Below, piece by piece: positions 7,842 through 17,966 of a stretch of DNA of 64,000 bases. Within the stretch, counting starts at the first letter, position 1, and every line of letters starts with the position of its first letter. Origin of the DNA: Acetobacter sp. (GTDB lineage: Bacteria; Pseudomonadota; Alphaproteobacteria; Acetobacterales; Acetobacteraceae); contig NZ_JAKVME010000001.1 of NCBI RefSeq assembly GCF_022483985.1, positions 620,001-684,000 on the forward strand, in the 5' to 3' direction. The translations under genes and the position numbers were made by a program. A model generated the notes under the pieces. The model did not search any database. It saw nothing but the letters and a program-made list of their open reading frames with translations, and was not told where the DNA came from.

Positions 7842-10631
7842 ATGAACGCCTACTCAGATTACCTGACCGAAATCAAGGAACGAGAAAGTCAGGGGCTTTC
7901 CCCCAAGCCGATTGACGACGGCGCTCTCGTTCGTGACATCATTGCATTGATTGAAGATGCAGGTAACGAGCAGCGGGCAGATGCTCTCAAATTCTTCATT
8001 TACAACACATTGCCGGGCACTACGAGCGCGGCGGGTGTCAAGGCGGCTTTTCTGAAGAAGATCGTTGAGGGCGAAACGATCGTCCCGGAGATCACGCCTA
8101 CCTACGCTCTTGAGCTGCTCTCACACATGAAGGGCGGCCCCTCGGTCAAGGTTCTGCTCGATATCGCTCTTGGTGATGACGCCGCGATCGCCAAACAGGC
8201 GGGAGAGGTGCTGAAGACGCAGGTTTTCCTCTACGACGCCGACATGTTCCGGCTGCGTGACGCCTACAAGGCAGGCAATGTGGTCGCCAAAGACGTGCTG
8301 GAAAGCTACGCCAAGGCCGAATTTTTCACAAAACTCCCACCTGTTGAGGACGACATCAAGGTCGTCACTTTCATCGCGGCTGAAGGTGATATCTCGACCG
8401 ATCTTCTGTCACCGGGCAATCAGGCACATTCACGCTCGGACCGTGAATTGCACGGCAAATGCATGATTTCGCCTGAGGCCCAGCAGGAGATCGTTGCGCT
8501 GCAGAAGCAGCACCCCGACGCGCGGGTGATGATGATCGCCGAAAAAGGCACGATGGGTGTCGGCTCGTCGCGTATGTCAGGCGTGAACAACGTCGCGCTG
8601 TGGACCGGTAAACAGGCCAGTCCCTACGTTCCTTTCGTCAATTTTGCGCCGATCGTCGCAGGGACCAACGGTATCTCGCCGATTTTCGCAACGACTGTCG
8701 ATGTGACCGGTGGCATCGGCATCAACCTGAAAAACTGGTTCAGGAAGACCGGTGAAGATGGTAAGGCGATCCTGAATAACGATGGCAATCCCATCCTTGA
8801 GGAGAAATACTCGGTCGCGACCGGTACCATCCTGAAGATCGACGTGAAGAACAAACAGCTTCGCGACGAGAACGGCAAGGAACTGGTTGATATCGCCGCC
8901 GCCTTCACACCCCAGAAGCTGGAGTTTATGAAGGCGGGCAGCTCTTACGCTATCGTTTTCGGCAAGAAGCTCCAGACATTTGCCGCCCAGACGCTGGGGA
9001 TCGAGGCTCCGGCCGTTTTCGCGCCGAACAAGGAAATTACGGTCGAGAATCAGGGCCTGACCGCAGTCGAGAAAATCTTCAACCGCAACGCTGTTGGCGT
9101 GACGCCGGGCAAGGTCCTGCACGCAGGGTCGGATGTTCGCGTCAAGGTGAATATCGTCGGTTCACAAGATACAACCGGTCTGATGACTGCGCAGGAACTT
9201 GAGGCGATGGCGGCGACCGTCATTTCGCCTCTGGTGGATGGCGCGTATCAGTCCGGCTGTCACACGGCATCCGTCTGGGACAAGAAGGCGCAGGTGAACA
9301 TTCCGAAGCTCATGAAGTTCATGAACGACTTCGGTCTGATCACCGCCCGTGATCCGAAGGGTGTCTACCCTCCGATGACGGATGTGATTCACAAGGTTCT
9401 GAACGATCTGACCGTCAGTGACTGGGACATCATTATCGGTGGTGACAGCCACACCCGTATGTCCAAGGGTGTGGCGTTTGGCGCCGACTCAGGCACCGTG
9501 GCGCTGGCTCTGGCTACCGGTGAGGCGACCATGCCGATCCCACAGTCGGTCAAGGTGACGTTCAAGGGCACGATGCAGCCGCACATGGATTTCCGTGACG
9601 TGGTGCATGCGACACAGGCGCAGATGCTCAAGCAGTGCGGCGACAACGTGTTTCAGGGGCGTATCATCGAAGTGCATATCGGCACGCTTCTTGCCGATCA
9701 GGCCTTCACCTTTACCGACTGGACAGCCGAGATGAAGGCCAAGGCCTCCATCTGCATCTCTCAGGATGAAACGCTGATTGAGTCGCTGGAAATCGCCAAG
9801 TCGCGCATCCAGATCATGATCGACAAAGGCATGGAGAATGCCGCCGGCACGCTGAAAGGCCTCATCGCCAAGGCTGACAAGCGTATTGCCGAGATACGTT
9901 CGGGCGAACATCCTCCGCTTGCTCCGGATGACAACGCGAAATATTTCGCCGAGGTTGTTGTTGATCTCGACGTGATCAACGAGCCGATGATCGCTGATCC
10001 TGATGTCAACAACGCTGACGTATCCAAGCGCTACACACACGACACTATCCGCCCGATTTCCTACTATGGCGGCACCAAGAAGGTGGATCTCGGGTTTGTG
10101 GGCTCGTGCATGGTGCATAAGGGCGACATGAAAATCGTGGCCCAGATGCTCAAGAATATCGAGAAGGCAAAAGGAAAGGTGGAGTTCAACGCTCCGCTCG
10201 TTGTCGCCGCGCCGACCTATAACATCATTGACGAACTGAAGGCTGAAGGCGACTGGGAGATTCTGGAGCGTTATTCCGGCTTCGAGTTTGACGACGCGCA
10301 TCCGAAAAGCGCACCGCGGACCGAATACGAAAACATCCTTTATCTGGAGCGTCCGGGCTGCAACCTGTGCATGGGTAATCAGGAAAAAGCGGAAAAGGGT
10401 GACACCGTTCTGGCGACTTCGACCCGTCTGTTTCAGGGGCGCGTCGTGGAAGATTCCGGCACCAAGAAAGGAGAATCACTTCTGGCTTCGACGCCGGTCG
10501 TGGTGCTGTCGGCAATCCTTGGCCACACGCCGAGCAACGAGGAATACATGGAGGCCGTTGAGGGCATTGACCTGACAACATTTGCTCCTCCCAAAGCTCC
10601 TCTGATTGACTCCGCGTCTGTCCATTACTGA
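7842..10631 (+). CDS. acnB: Aconitate hydratase B
   Basis: AcnB interconverts citrate and isocitrate in the TCA cycle, and in some species also 2-methylisocitrate. The 929-residue product has the AcnB domain order: an N-terminal HEAT-like domain (about 1-160), a swivel domain, then the catalytic core. The 4Fe-4S ligands are Cys756 (FVGSCMVHKGD) and Cys840/Cys843 (GCNLCMGNQ). It is about 60 residues longer than the E. coli protein, the longer form being usual in acetic acid bacteria as far as I know. The ATG begins MNAYSDYLTEI with the expected N-terminus. It is monocistronic, with a strong hairpin terminator about 145 bases downstream and another possible structure between. Confidence 0.97.
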   Translation: MNAYSDYLTEIKERESQGLSPKPIDDGALVRDIIALIEDAGNEQRADALKFFIYNTLPGTTSAAGVKAAFLKKIVEGETIVPEITPTYALELLSHMKGGPSVKVLLDIALGDDAAIAKQAGEVLKTQVFLYDADMFRLRDAYKAGNVVAKDVLESYAKAEFFTKLPPVEDDIKVVTFIAAEGDISTDLLSPGNQAHSRSDRELHGKCMISPEAQQEIVALQKQHPDARVMMIAEKGTMGVGSSRMSGVNNVALWTGKQASPYVPFVNFAPIVAGTNGISPIFATTVDVTGGIGINLKNWFRKTGEDGKAILNNDGNPILEEKYSVATGTILKIDVKNKQLRDENGKELVDIAAAFTPQKLEFMKAGSSYAIVFGKKLQTFAAQTLGIEAPAVFAPNKEITVENQGLTAVEKIFNRNAVGVTPGKVLHAGSDVRVKVNIVGSQDTTGLMTAQELEAMAATVISPLVDGAYQSGCHTASVWDKKAQVNIPKLMKFMNDFGLITARDPKGVYPPMTDVIHKVLNDLTVSDWDIIIGGDSHTRMSKGVAFGADSGTVALALATGEATMPIPQSVKVTFKGTMQPHMDFRDVVHATQAQMLKQCGDNVFQGRIIEVHIGTLLADQAFTFTDWTAEMKAKASICISQDETLIESLEIAKSRIQIMIDKGMENAAGTLKGLIAKADKRIAEIRSGEHPPLAPDDNAKYFAEVVVDLDVINEPMIADPDVNNADVSKRYTHDTIRPISYYGGTKKVDLGFVGSCMVHKGDMKIVAQMLKNIEKAKGKVEFNAPLVVAAPTYNIIDELKAEGDWEILERYSGFEFDDAHPKSAPRTEYENILYLERPGCNLCMGNQEKAEKGDTVLATSTRLFQGRVVEDSGTKKGESLLASTPVVVLSAILGHTPSNEEYMEAVEGIDLTTFAPPKAPLIDSASVHY

Positions 10632-10774
10632 AAAAGTGGCGTCTGAAACGTGAAGGGTGGCAACCTGCAAGGAGACTTCTTTGACGGGTTGCCATTCTCG
10701 CCGCAGCCGGTCGTTCAGAGAGGCTGCTGTGCGGGAGACCACACCACCACGCTCCTTTGACGGCGCTTGAACAG
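10632..10774 (+). ncRNA. Structured acnB 3' region, possible small RNA
   Basis: Between the acnB stop and its terminator is a perfect 8-pair stem (TGGCAACC at 10658-10665 with GGTTGCCA at 10687-10694) enclosing a purine-rich AAGGAGA loop that resembles an anti- or pseudo-ribosome-binding site. With the terminator it could form a 3' UTR-derived small RNA. No promoter or homologue is evident, so this is a candidate only. Confidence 0.25.
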
Positions 10775-10810
10775 AAAACCCCAGCACAGAGAGCCTGTGC
10801 TGGGGTTTTT
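10775..10810 (+). terminator. Terminator of acnB
   Basis: A GC-rich stem (CCCCAGCACA with TGTGCTGGGG) closes a 7-base loop and is followed by five T; A residues precede the left arm, so it may work in both directions. Confidence 0.92.
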
Positions 10811-10940
10811 CGTATTCAGGTTCTCAAGGGCTGTTGATTGATCGCATTCAGCGGATTCACAGGCCTCCTGAGTGAAAGCTTGCGAAGAACTGCCTGAACG
10901 TCGGATGGAGCGGATCAAGCCGCTTTTCCCGATAAATTCG

Positions 10941-10972
10941 AAAAAAAAGCAGGACAGCGTCAACCGTCCTGC
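10941..10972 (-). terminator. Terminator of glyQS
   Basis: GCAGGAC (10949-10955) pairs with GTCCTGC (10966-10972) around a 10-base loop; read leftward it is followed by eight T. It lies about 20 bases past the glyS stop. Confidence 0.9.
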
Positions 10973-10992
10973 CTTCTCAGATTACGCAATGA

Positions 10993-13068
10993 TCACCCAT
11001 CAATCTGGCTGAAATCCGCAATCAGGCGCGTCATCCGCACCAGTTCCGACAACAGTTTCAGACGATTGCCACGGACCTGCGCATCGTCCGCATTGACCGT
11101 CACCTTGTCGAAGAACGTGTCCAGCACGGAGCGCAGGCTGGCGGCCTCACGCATCGCATCCGAATAGCGTTCCTCGCCAAAGGCCGCTTCAACCTTGGGG
11201 ATGACAGCGCCCAGTGCATTGGCCAGAGCGATTTCCTCCGCCTGCGTATAGAGCGAGGCATCCGGCGTGCCCTCGTGCGGACCGTCCTTCTTGTCCTCAA
11301 TCCGCAGGATGTTCGCAGCCCGCTTGGTCGCAGCAAGCAGGTTCTTGCCGTCTTCCGTCGCCAGCATGGAAGCCAGCGCATCCGTGCGGGCCAGCAGACG
11401 AACGATATCGCTATCCGTATTTCCCACCGAGATGGCGGCGAGGATATCATGACGCGCACCCTCGCTGCGAAGCTGCACGCGCAGACGTTCAGCGATGAAT
11501 CCCGGCAGCAGATCCAGATCAGGCGCGTTCTGAATGGCAGGAGGCAGAGCTTCGGACGCCTTCACGAACAGCGCGACCAGATCAAGACGCAGACTGTTGG
11601 TGCGGATCAGATTGATGATTCCCAGAGCCGCGCGACGCACGCCATACGGATCGCCAGAGCCACTCGGCTTTGCGCCGACTGCAAAAAACCCGACCAGCAT
11701 GTCAAACCGGTCAGCCAGCGCCAGAGCGATGGAAACCGGAGCAGTCGGCACACTGTCAGCAGGACCACGCGGCATATACTGCTCGGCAATTGCGGTGCTG
11801 ACATCCTCAGGCTCACGGTCATGACGGGCATAATAACCGCCCATCACGCCCTGCAACTCGGGGAACTCGCCGACCATGCCGGTGGAAAGATCACTCTTGC
11901 TCAGCAGAGCAGCGCGCGCGGCATGGGCCGGGTTGGCTCCCACCATCGGCGCGATGATTTCCGCCAACCGCACAAGCCGTTTCACGCGTTCGCCCTGACT
12001 GCCGAGATCGGCATGGAACGTGACGCGATCGAGGCCCGCAACGCGTGACTCAAGCGTCTGCTTCCGATCCAGATCCCAGAAGTGACGCGCATCGGAGAAG
12101 CGGGCCCGCAGCACGCGCTCGTTGCCGGCAATGACCTGTGCGCCGCCGTCAGTCGGCTCAATGTTCGCCACGAAAGCGAAGCGCGGAGCGGCCGTGCCGT
12201 CGCTGTGACGCAGCGCGAAGTAACGCTGGTTCACACGCATGGAGACCTGCATCACCTCGGCAGGCAGTTCCATGAACGTCTCGTCGATACGACCCAGCAG
12301 CGGCACCGGCCATTCGACCAGTCCGGCGACCTCATCCACCAGTCCGGCGTCAGGAACGATGTTCAGCCCTTCCTGTGCGGCCAGTTCGTTGATGCCTTTG
12401 ACGATGGCCTGACGCCGATCGGACGCCTCCACCATCACGCGACGGCTGTTCAGCCCTTCACGCCAGTCCGCAACATTTCTGACGGCAAAAGGCTCGGCGG
12501 ATGTGGAGCCAACCGGGAAGAAACGGTGACCTTCCGTGAGATTGCCGCTTGTCAGGCCGTGACCGGTGTCCGTGTCCGTCGCCAGTGAGAACGGCACGAC
12601 TGTTCCATCCAGAATGCACAGGATACGACGCAGCGGACGAACCCAAGTAAAGCTGCTGCCCGTGCCCCAGCGCATCGACTTCGGCCACGGAAACTGGCGC
12701 AGGATTTCAGGCAGGCGTTCGGCCAGAGAGACTTCGGCGGACACGGCAGGCGTTGCGCGGTTCAGCACCCAGAAGCCGTTTTCCAGAACCAGATCGTCCT
12801 TGCTCACACCATGCTTGCGGGTGAACCCGGCCAGCGCCTGTTCCGGTGCACCTTCACGCGGACCACGCTCGACCACGGTCTCGGCGGGGACTTCGGTATT
12901 CAACTGGCAGGTCAGGGCAATCCGACGCGGACCGGTAAAGGTTTTCACCTCGCGCGGATTGAGAGCAGCGAAGGTTTTCTGGAACAGACGGACGAGATCC
13001 TCGCCTGCCGTTTCCTGCATGCGGGCAGGGATTTCTTCCGAGAGAAGTTCGAGCAGAAGTTCAGCCAT
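10993..13068 (-). CDS. glyS: Glycine-tRNA ligase beta subunit
   Basis: This is the large subunit of the bacterial alpha2-beta2 glycyl-tRNA synthetase. The opening MAELLLELLSEEIPARMQ is the family's standard N-terminus. The internal HD-like region (FHADLGSQGERVKRL) and the long C-terminal anticodon-binding part (with FFDKVTVNADD and ending near MTRLIADFSQIDG) follow in the expected order. At 691 residues it is full length. It lies four bases after glyQ, so the subunits are co-transcribed and made together. The beta subunit binds and positions tRNA-Gly; the catalytic centre is in GlyQ. Confidence 0.97.
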   Translation of the reverse strand: MAELLLELLSEEIPARMQETAGEDLVRLFQKTFAALNPREVKTFTGPRRIALTCQLNTEVPAETVVERGPREGAPEQALAGFTRKHGVSKDDLVLENGFWVLNRATPAVSAEVSLAERLPEILRQFPWPKSMRWGTGSSFTWVRPLRRILCILDGTVVPFSLATDTDTGHGLTSGNLTEGHRFFPVGSTSAEPFAVRNVADWREGLNSRRVMVEASDRRQAIVKGINELAAQEGLNIVPDAGLVDEVAGLVEWPVPLLGRIDETFMELPAEVMQVSMRVNQRYFALRHSDGTAAPRFAFVANIEPTDGGAQVIAGNERVLRARFSDARHFWDLDRKQTLESRVAGLDRVTFHADLGSQGERVKRLVRLAEIIAPMVGANPAHAARAALLSKSDLSTGMVGEFPELQGVMGGYYARHDREPEDVSTAIAEQYMPRGPADSVPTAPVSIALALADRFDMLVGFFAVGAKPSGSGDPYGVRRAALGIINLIRTNSLRLDLVALFVKASEALPPAIQNAPDLDLLPGFIAERLRVQLRSEGARHDILAAISVGNTDSDIVRLLARTDALASMLATEDGKNLLAATKRAANILRIEDKKDGPHEGTPDASLYTQAEEIALANALGAVIPKVEAAFGEERYSDAMREAASLRSVLDTFFDKVTVNADDAQVRGNRLKLLSELVRMTRLIADFSQIDG

Positions 13069-13071
13069 GAC

Positions 13072-13974
13072 TCAGCCCTCCACCTTCTTTGTGGCAGCTT
13101 CTTCGGCCAGCCAGGTTTCACAGCAGAGCTTAGCCAGCGTGCGGACGCGACCGATATAGGAAGCGCGCTCGCTCACGCTGATAACGCCACGCGCATCAAG
13201 CAGATTGAACAGATGGCTGGCCTTCAGGCACTGATCGTAAGCAGGCTGCGCTACACCGGCTTCCGCCAGCGCGACGGACTCTTTTTCAGCGTCGATGAAG
13301 TGGCGATGCAGCATCTCCGTGTTCGCCAGTTCAAAGTTATGCCGCGAGTAATCGCGCTCGGCCCGCAGGAACACATCGCCATATTTCAGACCGGCATCGT
13401 TGAAGGCGAGGTCATAGACGTTCTCGACGCCCTGCACATACATGGCGAGGCGCTCAAGCCCGTAGGTCAGTTCCGTGGACGGCACCGACACGGGAATACC
13501 GCCGACCTGCTGGAAGTAGGTGAACTGCGTCACCTCCATGCCGTCACACCAGACTTCCCAGCCGAGACCCCATGCGCCGATGGTCGGGTTTTCCCAGTCA
13601 TCCTCGACAAAGCGGATGTCATGCAGATCAGGGTCGATGCCGATGGCGCGATAGCTCTCCAGCAGAAGCTGCTGGCTCTCTTCCGGCGTCGGCTTCAGCA
13701 GCACCTGATACTGGTAATAGTGCTGGAGCCGGTTCGGGTTCTCGCCATAGCGCCCGTCGGAAGGGCGGCGGGACGGCTGCACATAGGCGGCCTTCCACGG
13801 CGTGTCGCCCAGAGCCCGCAGCGTGGTGTGCGGGGAGAGCGTGCCCGCGCCGACCTCGATGTCGTAGGGCTGAAGGATGGCGCACCCTTGGGCCGACCAG
13901 AAGCGATGGAGGGTCAGGATCAGATCCTGAAACGACAGGGGTTTGCCGGTAGGGCGAGGGGACGCCGGGTCCAT
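13072..13974 (-). CDS. glyQ: Glycine-tRNA ligase alpha subunit
   Basis: The catalytic subunit of glycyl-tRNA synthetase (class II). Conserved family phrases are [38 protein letters not shown] and the glutamine/tyrosine-rich [11 protein letters not shown]. The frame extends upstream to 14154, but the start at 13974 ([18 protein letters not shown]) gives a normal 300-residue protein, and the upstream part shows no conserved sequence. It heads the glyQS operon. The promoter lies between this start and the divergent dihydroxyacetone kinase gene, about 150 bases away. Confidence 0.96.
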   Translation of the reverse strand: MDPASPRPTGKPLSFQDLILTLHRFWSAQGCAILQPYDIEVGAGTLSPHTTLRALGDTPWKAAYVQPSRRPSDGRYGENPNRLQHYYQYQVLLKPTPEESQQLLLESYRAIGIDPDLHDIRFVEDDWENPTIGAWGLGWEVWCDGMEVTQFTYFQQVGGIPVSVPSTELTYGLERLAMYVQGVENVYDLAFNDAGLKYGDVFLRAERDYSRHNFELANTEMLHRHFIDAEKESVALAEAGVAQPAYDQCLKASHLFNLLDARGVISVSERASYIGRVRTLAKLCCETWLAEEAATKKVEG

Positions 13975-14122
13975 GGGACTTAACAAGCTCCGCTTATATG
14001 CAGGGGCGGGCACCATACAGTGATGAAGACCGAACGGAAAGAAAGCAGCCAAAGGAGGCGTCGTGCGTTGTAGGAATGGCACCTCGCGGGGCTGTTTCTT
14101 GTCTCCTGATGAGCAGGAGGGC

Positions 14123-15790
14123 ATGACAGTTAAGATCAAAAAGAAAGAGACCAAGCCGATGAAGCGCTTCTTTAACTCCCGTGAAACTCTGGTGACGGAA
14201 TCGCTCGATGGCCTGTTGCGTTCTTCCAGAGGGCAGCATCTCTGTCGTCTCGACGGCTACCCCGAGATCAAGGTGGTTCTGCGCAAGGAGCGGAATCCCG
14301 AGCATGTGGCGATCATCTCCGGCGGTGGCTCCGGCCACGAACCAGCCCACGCTGGCTTTGTCGGGGAAGGCATGCTGGATGCGGCAGTCTGCGGTTCCGT
14401 GTTCGCGTCTCCGGGCGTCGATGCCGTGCTGGCCGCGATTCTGGCCGTCTCCGGAAAAGCCGGATGCCTGTTGGTCATCAAAAGCTACACCGGCGACCGC
14501 CTGAATTTCACGCTGGCCGCCGAGCAGGCCCGCGATATGGGCATCCCTGTCGAAACAGTCATTGTGGGCGACGATATCGCGCTTCCCGACAGCCGCTTTC
14601 CACGCGGGCTGGCCGGAACCGTGCTGGTCCACAAGATCGCCGGTCACGCAGCTTCACAGGGCGAACCTCTGGACGTCGTGGCCCGTAAGGCGCGGGAAGC
14701 CGCAAAGAAAATTGCATCGATCGGTCTCTCTCTGACGGATTGCAACGCCTACGATCCTGAACATGAAACCCGTCTGAAGGACGATCAGGCTGAACTGGGG
14801 TTGGGCATTCACGGTGAACCGGGCGCCCAGCAGATTGCTGTTGCATCAGCCGACGAACTCATGAAACAGGCCGCTTCCGCCCTTGAGAAAACGCTTCCCA
14901 AGGGAAAAGGAAAATACGGACTGCTGCTCAACATGCTCGGCAGCGTGCCGCCTGTGGAAATGAACCTGCTTCTTGAATCGTTTGCCAGAACATCCCTCGC
15001 AGAGCGGATTGAATGTGTCATTGGACCAGCGCCAGTCATGACGGCGCTGGATATGAACGGCTTCTCTCTGACCGTCATCGAACTGACGGACGACATCACG
15101 GCGGCATTGGGAGCGCCGGTTGAACCCGCCGCATGGCCCGGGGTCGCGCCATTCGGTAAACCGGCCCTCCGCAAGATGCCGAAACTTCCCGAAACCTTTG
15201 AAGGTGAGGCATCCTCCAACGCGCAACTGGAAGCCCTGATGCGCACGGGGGCCGAAGCCCTGATCGAAAACACGGACAGCCTCAATGCGCTTGACGCCAA
15301 AATCGGCGATGGCGACGCAGGTTCGACCTTTGCCGAAGCCGCAAAGGAAATCCTCAAGGTGATCGACCGTCTTCCACTTGCTGACCCGCACGCGCTGTGT
15401 GGCACCATTGGGCGCGTGCTGACCCGTCACACTGGCGGTTCCAGCGGGGCTCTTCTGTCGGTTCTGTTCTCGACAGCAGGCCGCAGCACGTCATCATGGG
15501 CCGCAGCACTTCAGGAAGGACTGGAGGCCATGCAGACACTGGGAGGCGCAAAACCGGGTGACCGCACCATGATCGACGCAATTGATCCGGCTCTGAAAGC
15601 GCTGGCTGATGGCGGCTCACTGAAGGACGCGGCAGCAGCGGCCCGTAAAGGAGCCGACGCCACCAGAAAGATGGGCAAGGCTCACGCCGGACGTGCATCC
15701 TACGTGCCGGAAAGCCAGATGAACGACGTGCCGGACCCCGGCGCGGAGGCGATCGCACGGCTGCTGGAAGCCATGTCTGCATCATCATGA
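14123..15790 (+). CDS. dhaK: Dihydroxyacetone kinase, ATP-dependent, DhaK-DhaL fusion
   Basis: The single chain carries a DhaK domain (about residues 1-320) with [15 protein letters not shown], whose His forms the hemiaminal with dihydroxyacetone, and a DhaL nucleotide-binding domain (about 365-555) with the Mg-binding [14 protein letters not shown]. This is the ATP-dependent type found in Citrobacter and in eukaryotes, not the PTS type. It phosphorylates dihydroxyacetone to DHAP, feeding glycerol and DHA into central metabolism, a central route in acetic acid bacteria. Starts at 14123 (AGGAGG almost adjacent) and 14159 ([12 protein letters not shown], the usual N-terminus) are both possible. 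No regulator is adjacent. Confidence 0.93.
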   Translation: MTVKIKKKETKPMKRFFNSRETLVTESLDGLLRSSRGQHLCRLDGYPEIKVVLRKERNPEHVAIISGGGSGHEPAHAGFVGEGMLDAAVCGSVFASPGVDAVLAAILAVSGKAGCLLVIKSYTGDRLNFTLAAEQARDMGIPVETVIVGDDIALPDSRFPRGLAGTVLVHKIAGHAASQGEPLDVVARKAREAAKKIASIGLSLTDCNAYDPEHETRLKDDQAELGLGIHGEPGAQQIAVASADELMKQAASALEKTLPKGKGKYGLLLNMLGSVPPVEMNLLLESFARTSLAERIECVIGPAPVMTALDMNGFSLTVIELTDDITAALGAPVEPAAWPGVAPFGKPALRKMPKLPETFEGEASSNAQLEALMRTGAEALIENTDSLNALDAKIGDGDAGSTFAEAAKEILKVIDRLPLADPHALCGTIGRVLTRHTGGSSGALLSVLFSTAGRSTSSWAAALQEGLEAMQTLGGAKPGDRTMIDAIDPALKALADGGSLKDAAAAARKGADATRKMGKAHAGRASYVPESQMNDVPDPGAEAIARLLEAMSASS

Positions 15791-15840
15791 TTGAAGAAGG
15801 GTTCCCGCTGTTTCGGGCCCCGTTGCCAGAGGCATGAAGT

Positions 15841-16314
15841 ATGAGTCTTGAATCCGTTAAAGCCTTTTTCACCGCCAACGCGCCCGACGTGGAGATCATC
15901 GATCAGGGCGCAAGCACGGCGACCGTCCCTCTGGCGGCGCAGGCGCTGGGCGTGAAGGAAGGCCAGATAGCCAAGACGCTGGCCATCAAGGTGGGCGACG
16001 AGCGGGTTCTCGTCGTCATGGCCGGAGATGCACGCCTCGATAACCGCAAGACCAAGGCCGCCTTCGGCGCTCGCCCCAGAATGCTCCCCGCCGAGGAGGT
16101 GCTGGAACTCACCAGCCACCCCGTCGGCGGCGTGTGCCCGTTCGGTCTGCCTCAGCCGCTGAAAGTCTATTGTGATGTTTCGCTGAAGGCATTTGATGAG
16201 GTCTACCCGGCGGCAGGCTCACTCACGAGTTCCGTGCGGCTGACACCCGAGCAGTTGGCGGAGTTGGTTGATGCGGGGTGGGTGGATGTTAGTCAGGATG
16301 TGGTGTCTGGATGA
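15841..16314 (+). CDS. YbaK/EbsC-family aminoacyl-tRNA deacylase
   Basis: YbaK-type proteins hydrolyse mischarged tRNAs in trans. The 157-residue protein shows the fold's signature elements: the lysine in QIAKTLAIKVGDERVLVVMAGDARLD (putative catalytic Lys in AKTL), KTKAAFGARPRML, and the loop SHPVGGVCPFGLP that lines the substrate pocket. The last phrase is characteristic of the YbaK branch as opposed to ProX, though substrate choice (Cys-tRNA-Pro or another) cannot be decided here. The ATG is 50 bases after the kinase stop, so co-transcription is possible. An AT-rich hairpin follows the stop. Confidence 0.88.
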   Translation: MSLESVKAFFTANAPDVEIIDQGASTATVPLAAQALGVKEGQIAKTLAIKVGDERVLVVMAGDARLDNRKTKAAFGARPRMLPAEEVLELTSHPVGGVCPFGLPQPLKVYCDVSLKAFDEVYPAAGSLTSSVRLTPEQLAELVDAGWVDVSQDVVSG

Positions 16315-16322
16315 GAGTAGAC

Positions 16323-16356
16323 CTATTATATTCCATCTGTATATAATAGATTTTTG
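16323..16356 (+). terminator. Terminator after the YbaK-type gene
   Basis: A perfect 9-pair AT-rich stem (CTATTATAT with ATATAATAG) closes a 9-base loop and is followed by A and five T. It lies just past the stop at 16314. Confidence 0.7.
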
Positions 16357-16593
16357 AAATTTTGTGAACTAAAAAAGATTAAAGTATATTTATTATTAAT
16401 TTTATCTCTAAATAATTTACCGTGTAGGAAATTTCTTTATGTATCTATTGGCTTTGAAATGAGTAGTGCGAGTTTTTTAGAGTTTTTGTTGTGATTGCCT
16501 GATTTCGTGTATCGTGTAGTATTGTATAATTATAATTTTTTCAGTTATAAATTAGTTGGTCGTAATAAATTCAATCCTCAAATTCTGGTATTA

Positions 16594-17250
16594 ATGATGG
16601 AAATTTTTGTAAGCGTTGGAACTGGATTGAACCCACAGCAAAGAGCATTCGTTGATGCGGTGGAAAATAAACTCAAGGCTCTTAATCTAACGCCTCGTAC
16701 AATTGGTAGAAATACATTCAGTTCTTTTTCCCCATTATATGCAATATCAGAGTTAATGAACCGTTGTTCTGGCATGGTCGTGATTGCACTTGAGCGATAT
16801 TCCTTCTCTGAAGGGGTTGAGCGCCAAGGTTCTGAGAATGAAAAAAAATTAGTCTCTATAAAACTGCCCACGTCTTGGAATCAGATTGAGGCTGCAATGG
16901 CATACGATCGGAAAATGCCATTATTAGTAATTGTTGAAGAAGGTCTTTACTGTGATGGGCTTCTCGAAAAAGGAAGTGAATGGTATGTGCAGCAATTACC
17001 TATTGATACGGCCTCACTGAATAATAATGCATTTGATGGTATTTTAAACGACTGGCGAGACCGGCTATCAGACCCTCAATTGATATCTGAGCGAATCTCA
17101 CAGACTCAATCAATAATAGATCCAGAAAAGATGACTATAGCTGAATTTTTTAAAATTTTAAAAATAACACACATATGGACTATTTTAGGTGTATTAATAA
17201 CTATTCTTATTGGTGCATATACTTTTGGTGCAAAATTTGGGAGGAATTAG
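16594..17250 (+). CDS. TIR/deoxyribosyltransferase-like protein with C-terminal membrane anchor
   Basis: I do not recognise a named family. The first ~125 residues look like a Rossmann-type nucleotide-handling domain: strand EIFVSVGTG, helix QQRAFVDAVENKLKALN, then NRCSGMVVIALERY, and the segment LPTSWNQIEAAMAYDRKMPL followed by LLVIVEEG. The Glu in WNQIEAAMA occupies the place of the catalytic Glu in TIR and nucleoside 2-deoxyribosyltransferase-like proteins. One hydrophobic helix (IWTILGVLITILIGAYTFG) ends the chain. The frame opens with TTG at 16495; ATG at 16594 or 16597 starts the first strand and is preferred. GC is far below that of its neighbours. An NAD-cleaving or signal-sensing defence protein is possible but unproven. 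Confidence 0.6.
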   Translation: MMEIFVSVGTGLNPQQRAFVDAVENKLKALNLTPRTIGRNTFSSFSPLYAISELMNRCSGMVVIALERYSFSEGVERQGSENEKKLVSIKLPTSWNQIEAAMAYDRKMPLLVIVEEGLYCDGLLEKGSEWYVQQLPIDTASLNNNAFDGILNDWRDRLSDPQLISERISQTQSIIDPEKMTIAEFFKILKITHIWTILGVLITILIGAYTFGAKFGRN

Positions 17251-17369
17251 GTTAATTGTTTATTATAAATATAAATTTATCTAGAAATCTGTTTGAGGTG
17301 GTGTAGTATATTTTTTATATATTAATATGGAAAGAAGATAATATATTTTATATAATATAAAGTATATTT

Positions 17370-17912
17370 TTAGATGTCAGATTCTTTCTGCAAATCCGCA
17401 AAAACCTTCCGCATCTTCACAACCTTCGGCGCAACAACAACCTGACAATACCCATTATCAGGATTGCGCCTGAAATAGTCATCATGCTCCGCTTCCGCTG
17501 GCCAGAATTTGGTCAGCGGCTCAATCTGCGTGACCAGCGGCGCATTCCACAAACCCGACTTCTCGATTTCCTGCCTGACGGCTTCCGCCGTTTCGCGCTG
17601 CTCTTCATTGGTCCAGAAAACGACCGACCGATACTGGGTTCCCCTGTCGTTGCCCTGCCGGTTTAACGTAGTCGGATCATGCAGCGTGAAGAAGATCCGC
17701 AAAAGCTGGGTATAGGAGATCACGGCCTGATCAAAGATGACTTCCACGACTTCCGCATGACCGGTGAGGCCGGAACAGACCTCTTTGTAGGTCGGATTTT
17801 CGGTCTTGCCGCCCGCATAGCCGGACTGCACGCTCAGGACACCGTTGATGGAGACCAGAACAGCCTCCACGCACCAGAAACATCCTCCGCCGAGTATCGC
17901 AGTTTCAATCAT
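17370..17912 (-). CDS. msrA: Peptide methionine sulfoxide reductase A
   Basis: MsrA reduces the S epimer of methionine sulfoxide in proteins and small molecules. The catalytic motif GGGCFWCVEA (residues 8-17) includes the nucleophilic Cys in GCFW and a second Cys close by. Other family phrases are SGYAGGKTENPTYKEVCSG, HAEVVEVIFD and HDDYFRRNPDNGYC, which ends with a candidate resolving Cys. Length 180 is normal for the cytoplasmic type, with no signal peptide. It lies on the same strand after valS, but a 230-base gap full of inverted repeats separates them. Confidence 0.96.
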   Translation of the reverse strand: MIETAILGGGCFWCVEAVLVSINGVLSVQSGYAGGKTENPTYKEVCSGLTGHAEVVEVIFDQAVISYTQLLRIFFTLHDPTTLNRQGNDRGTQYRSVVFWTNEEQRETAEAVRQEIEKSGLWNAPLVTQIEPLTKFWPAEAEHDDYFRRNPDNGYCQVVVAPKVVKMRKVFADLQKESDI

Positions 17913-17966
17913 GGCGCGTCCTGCCAGTTCATTCTGTGAAGGTTTCTCTTACCTTTAACCACATAT

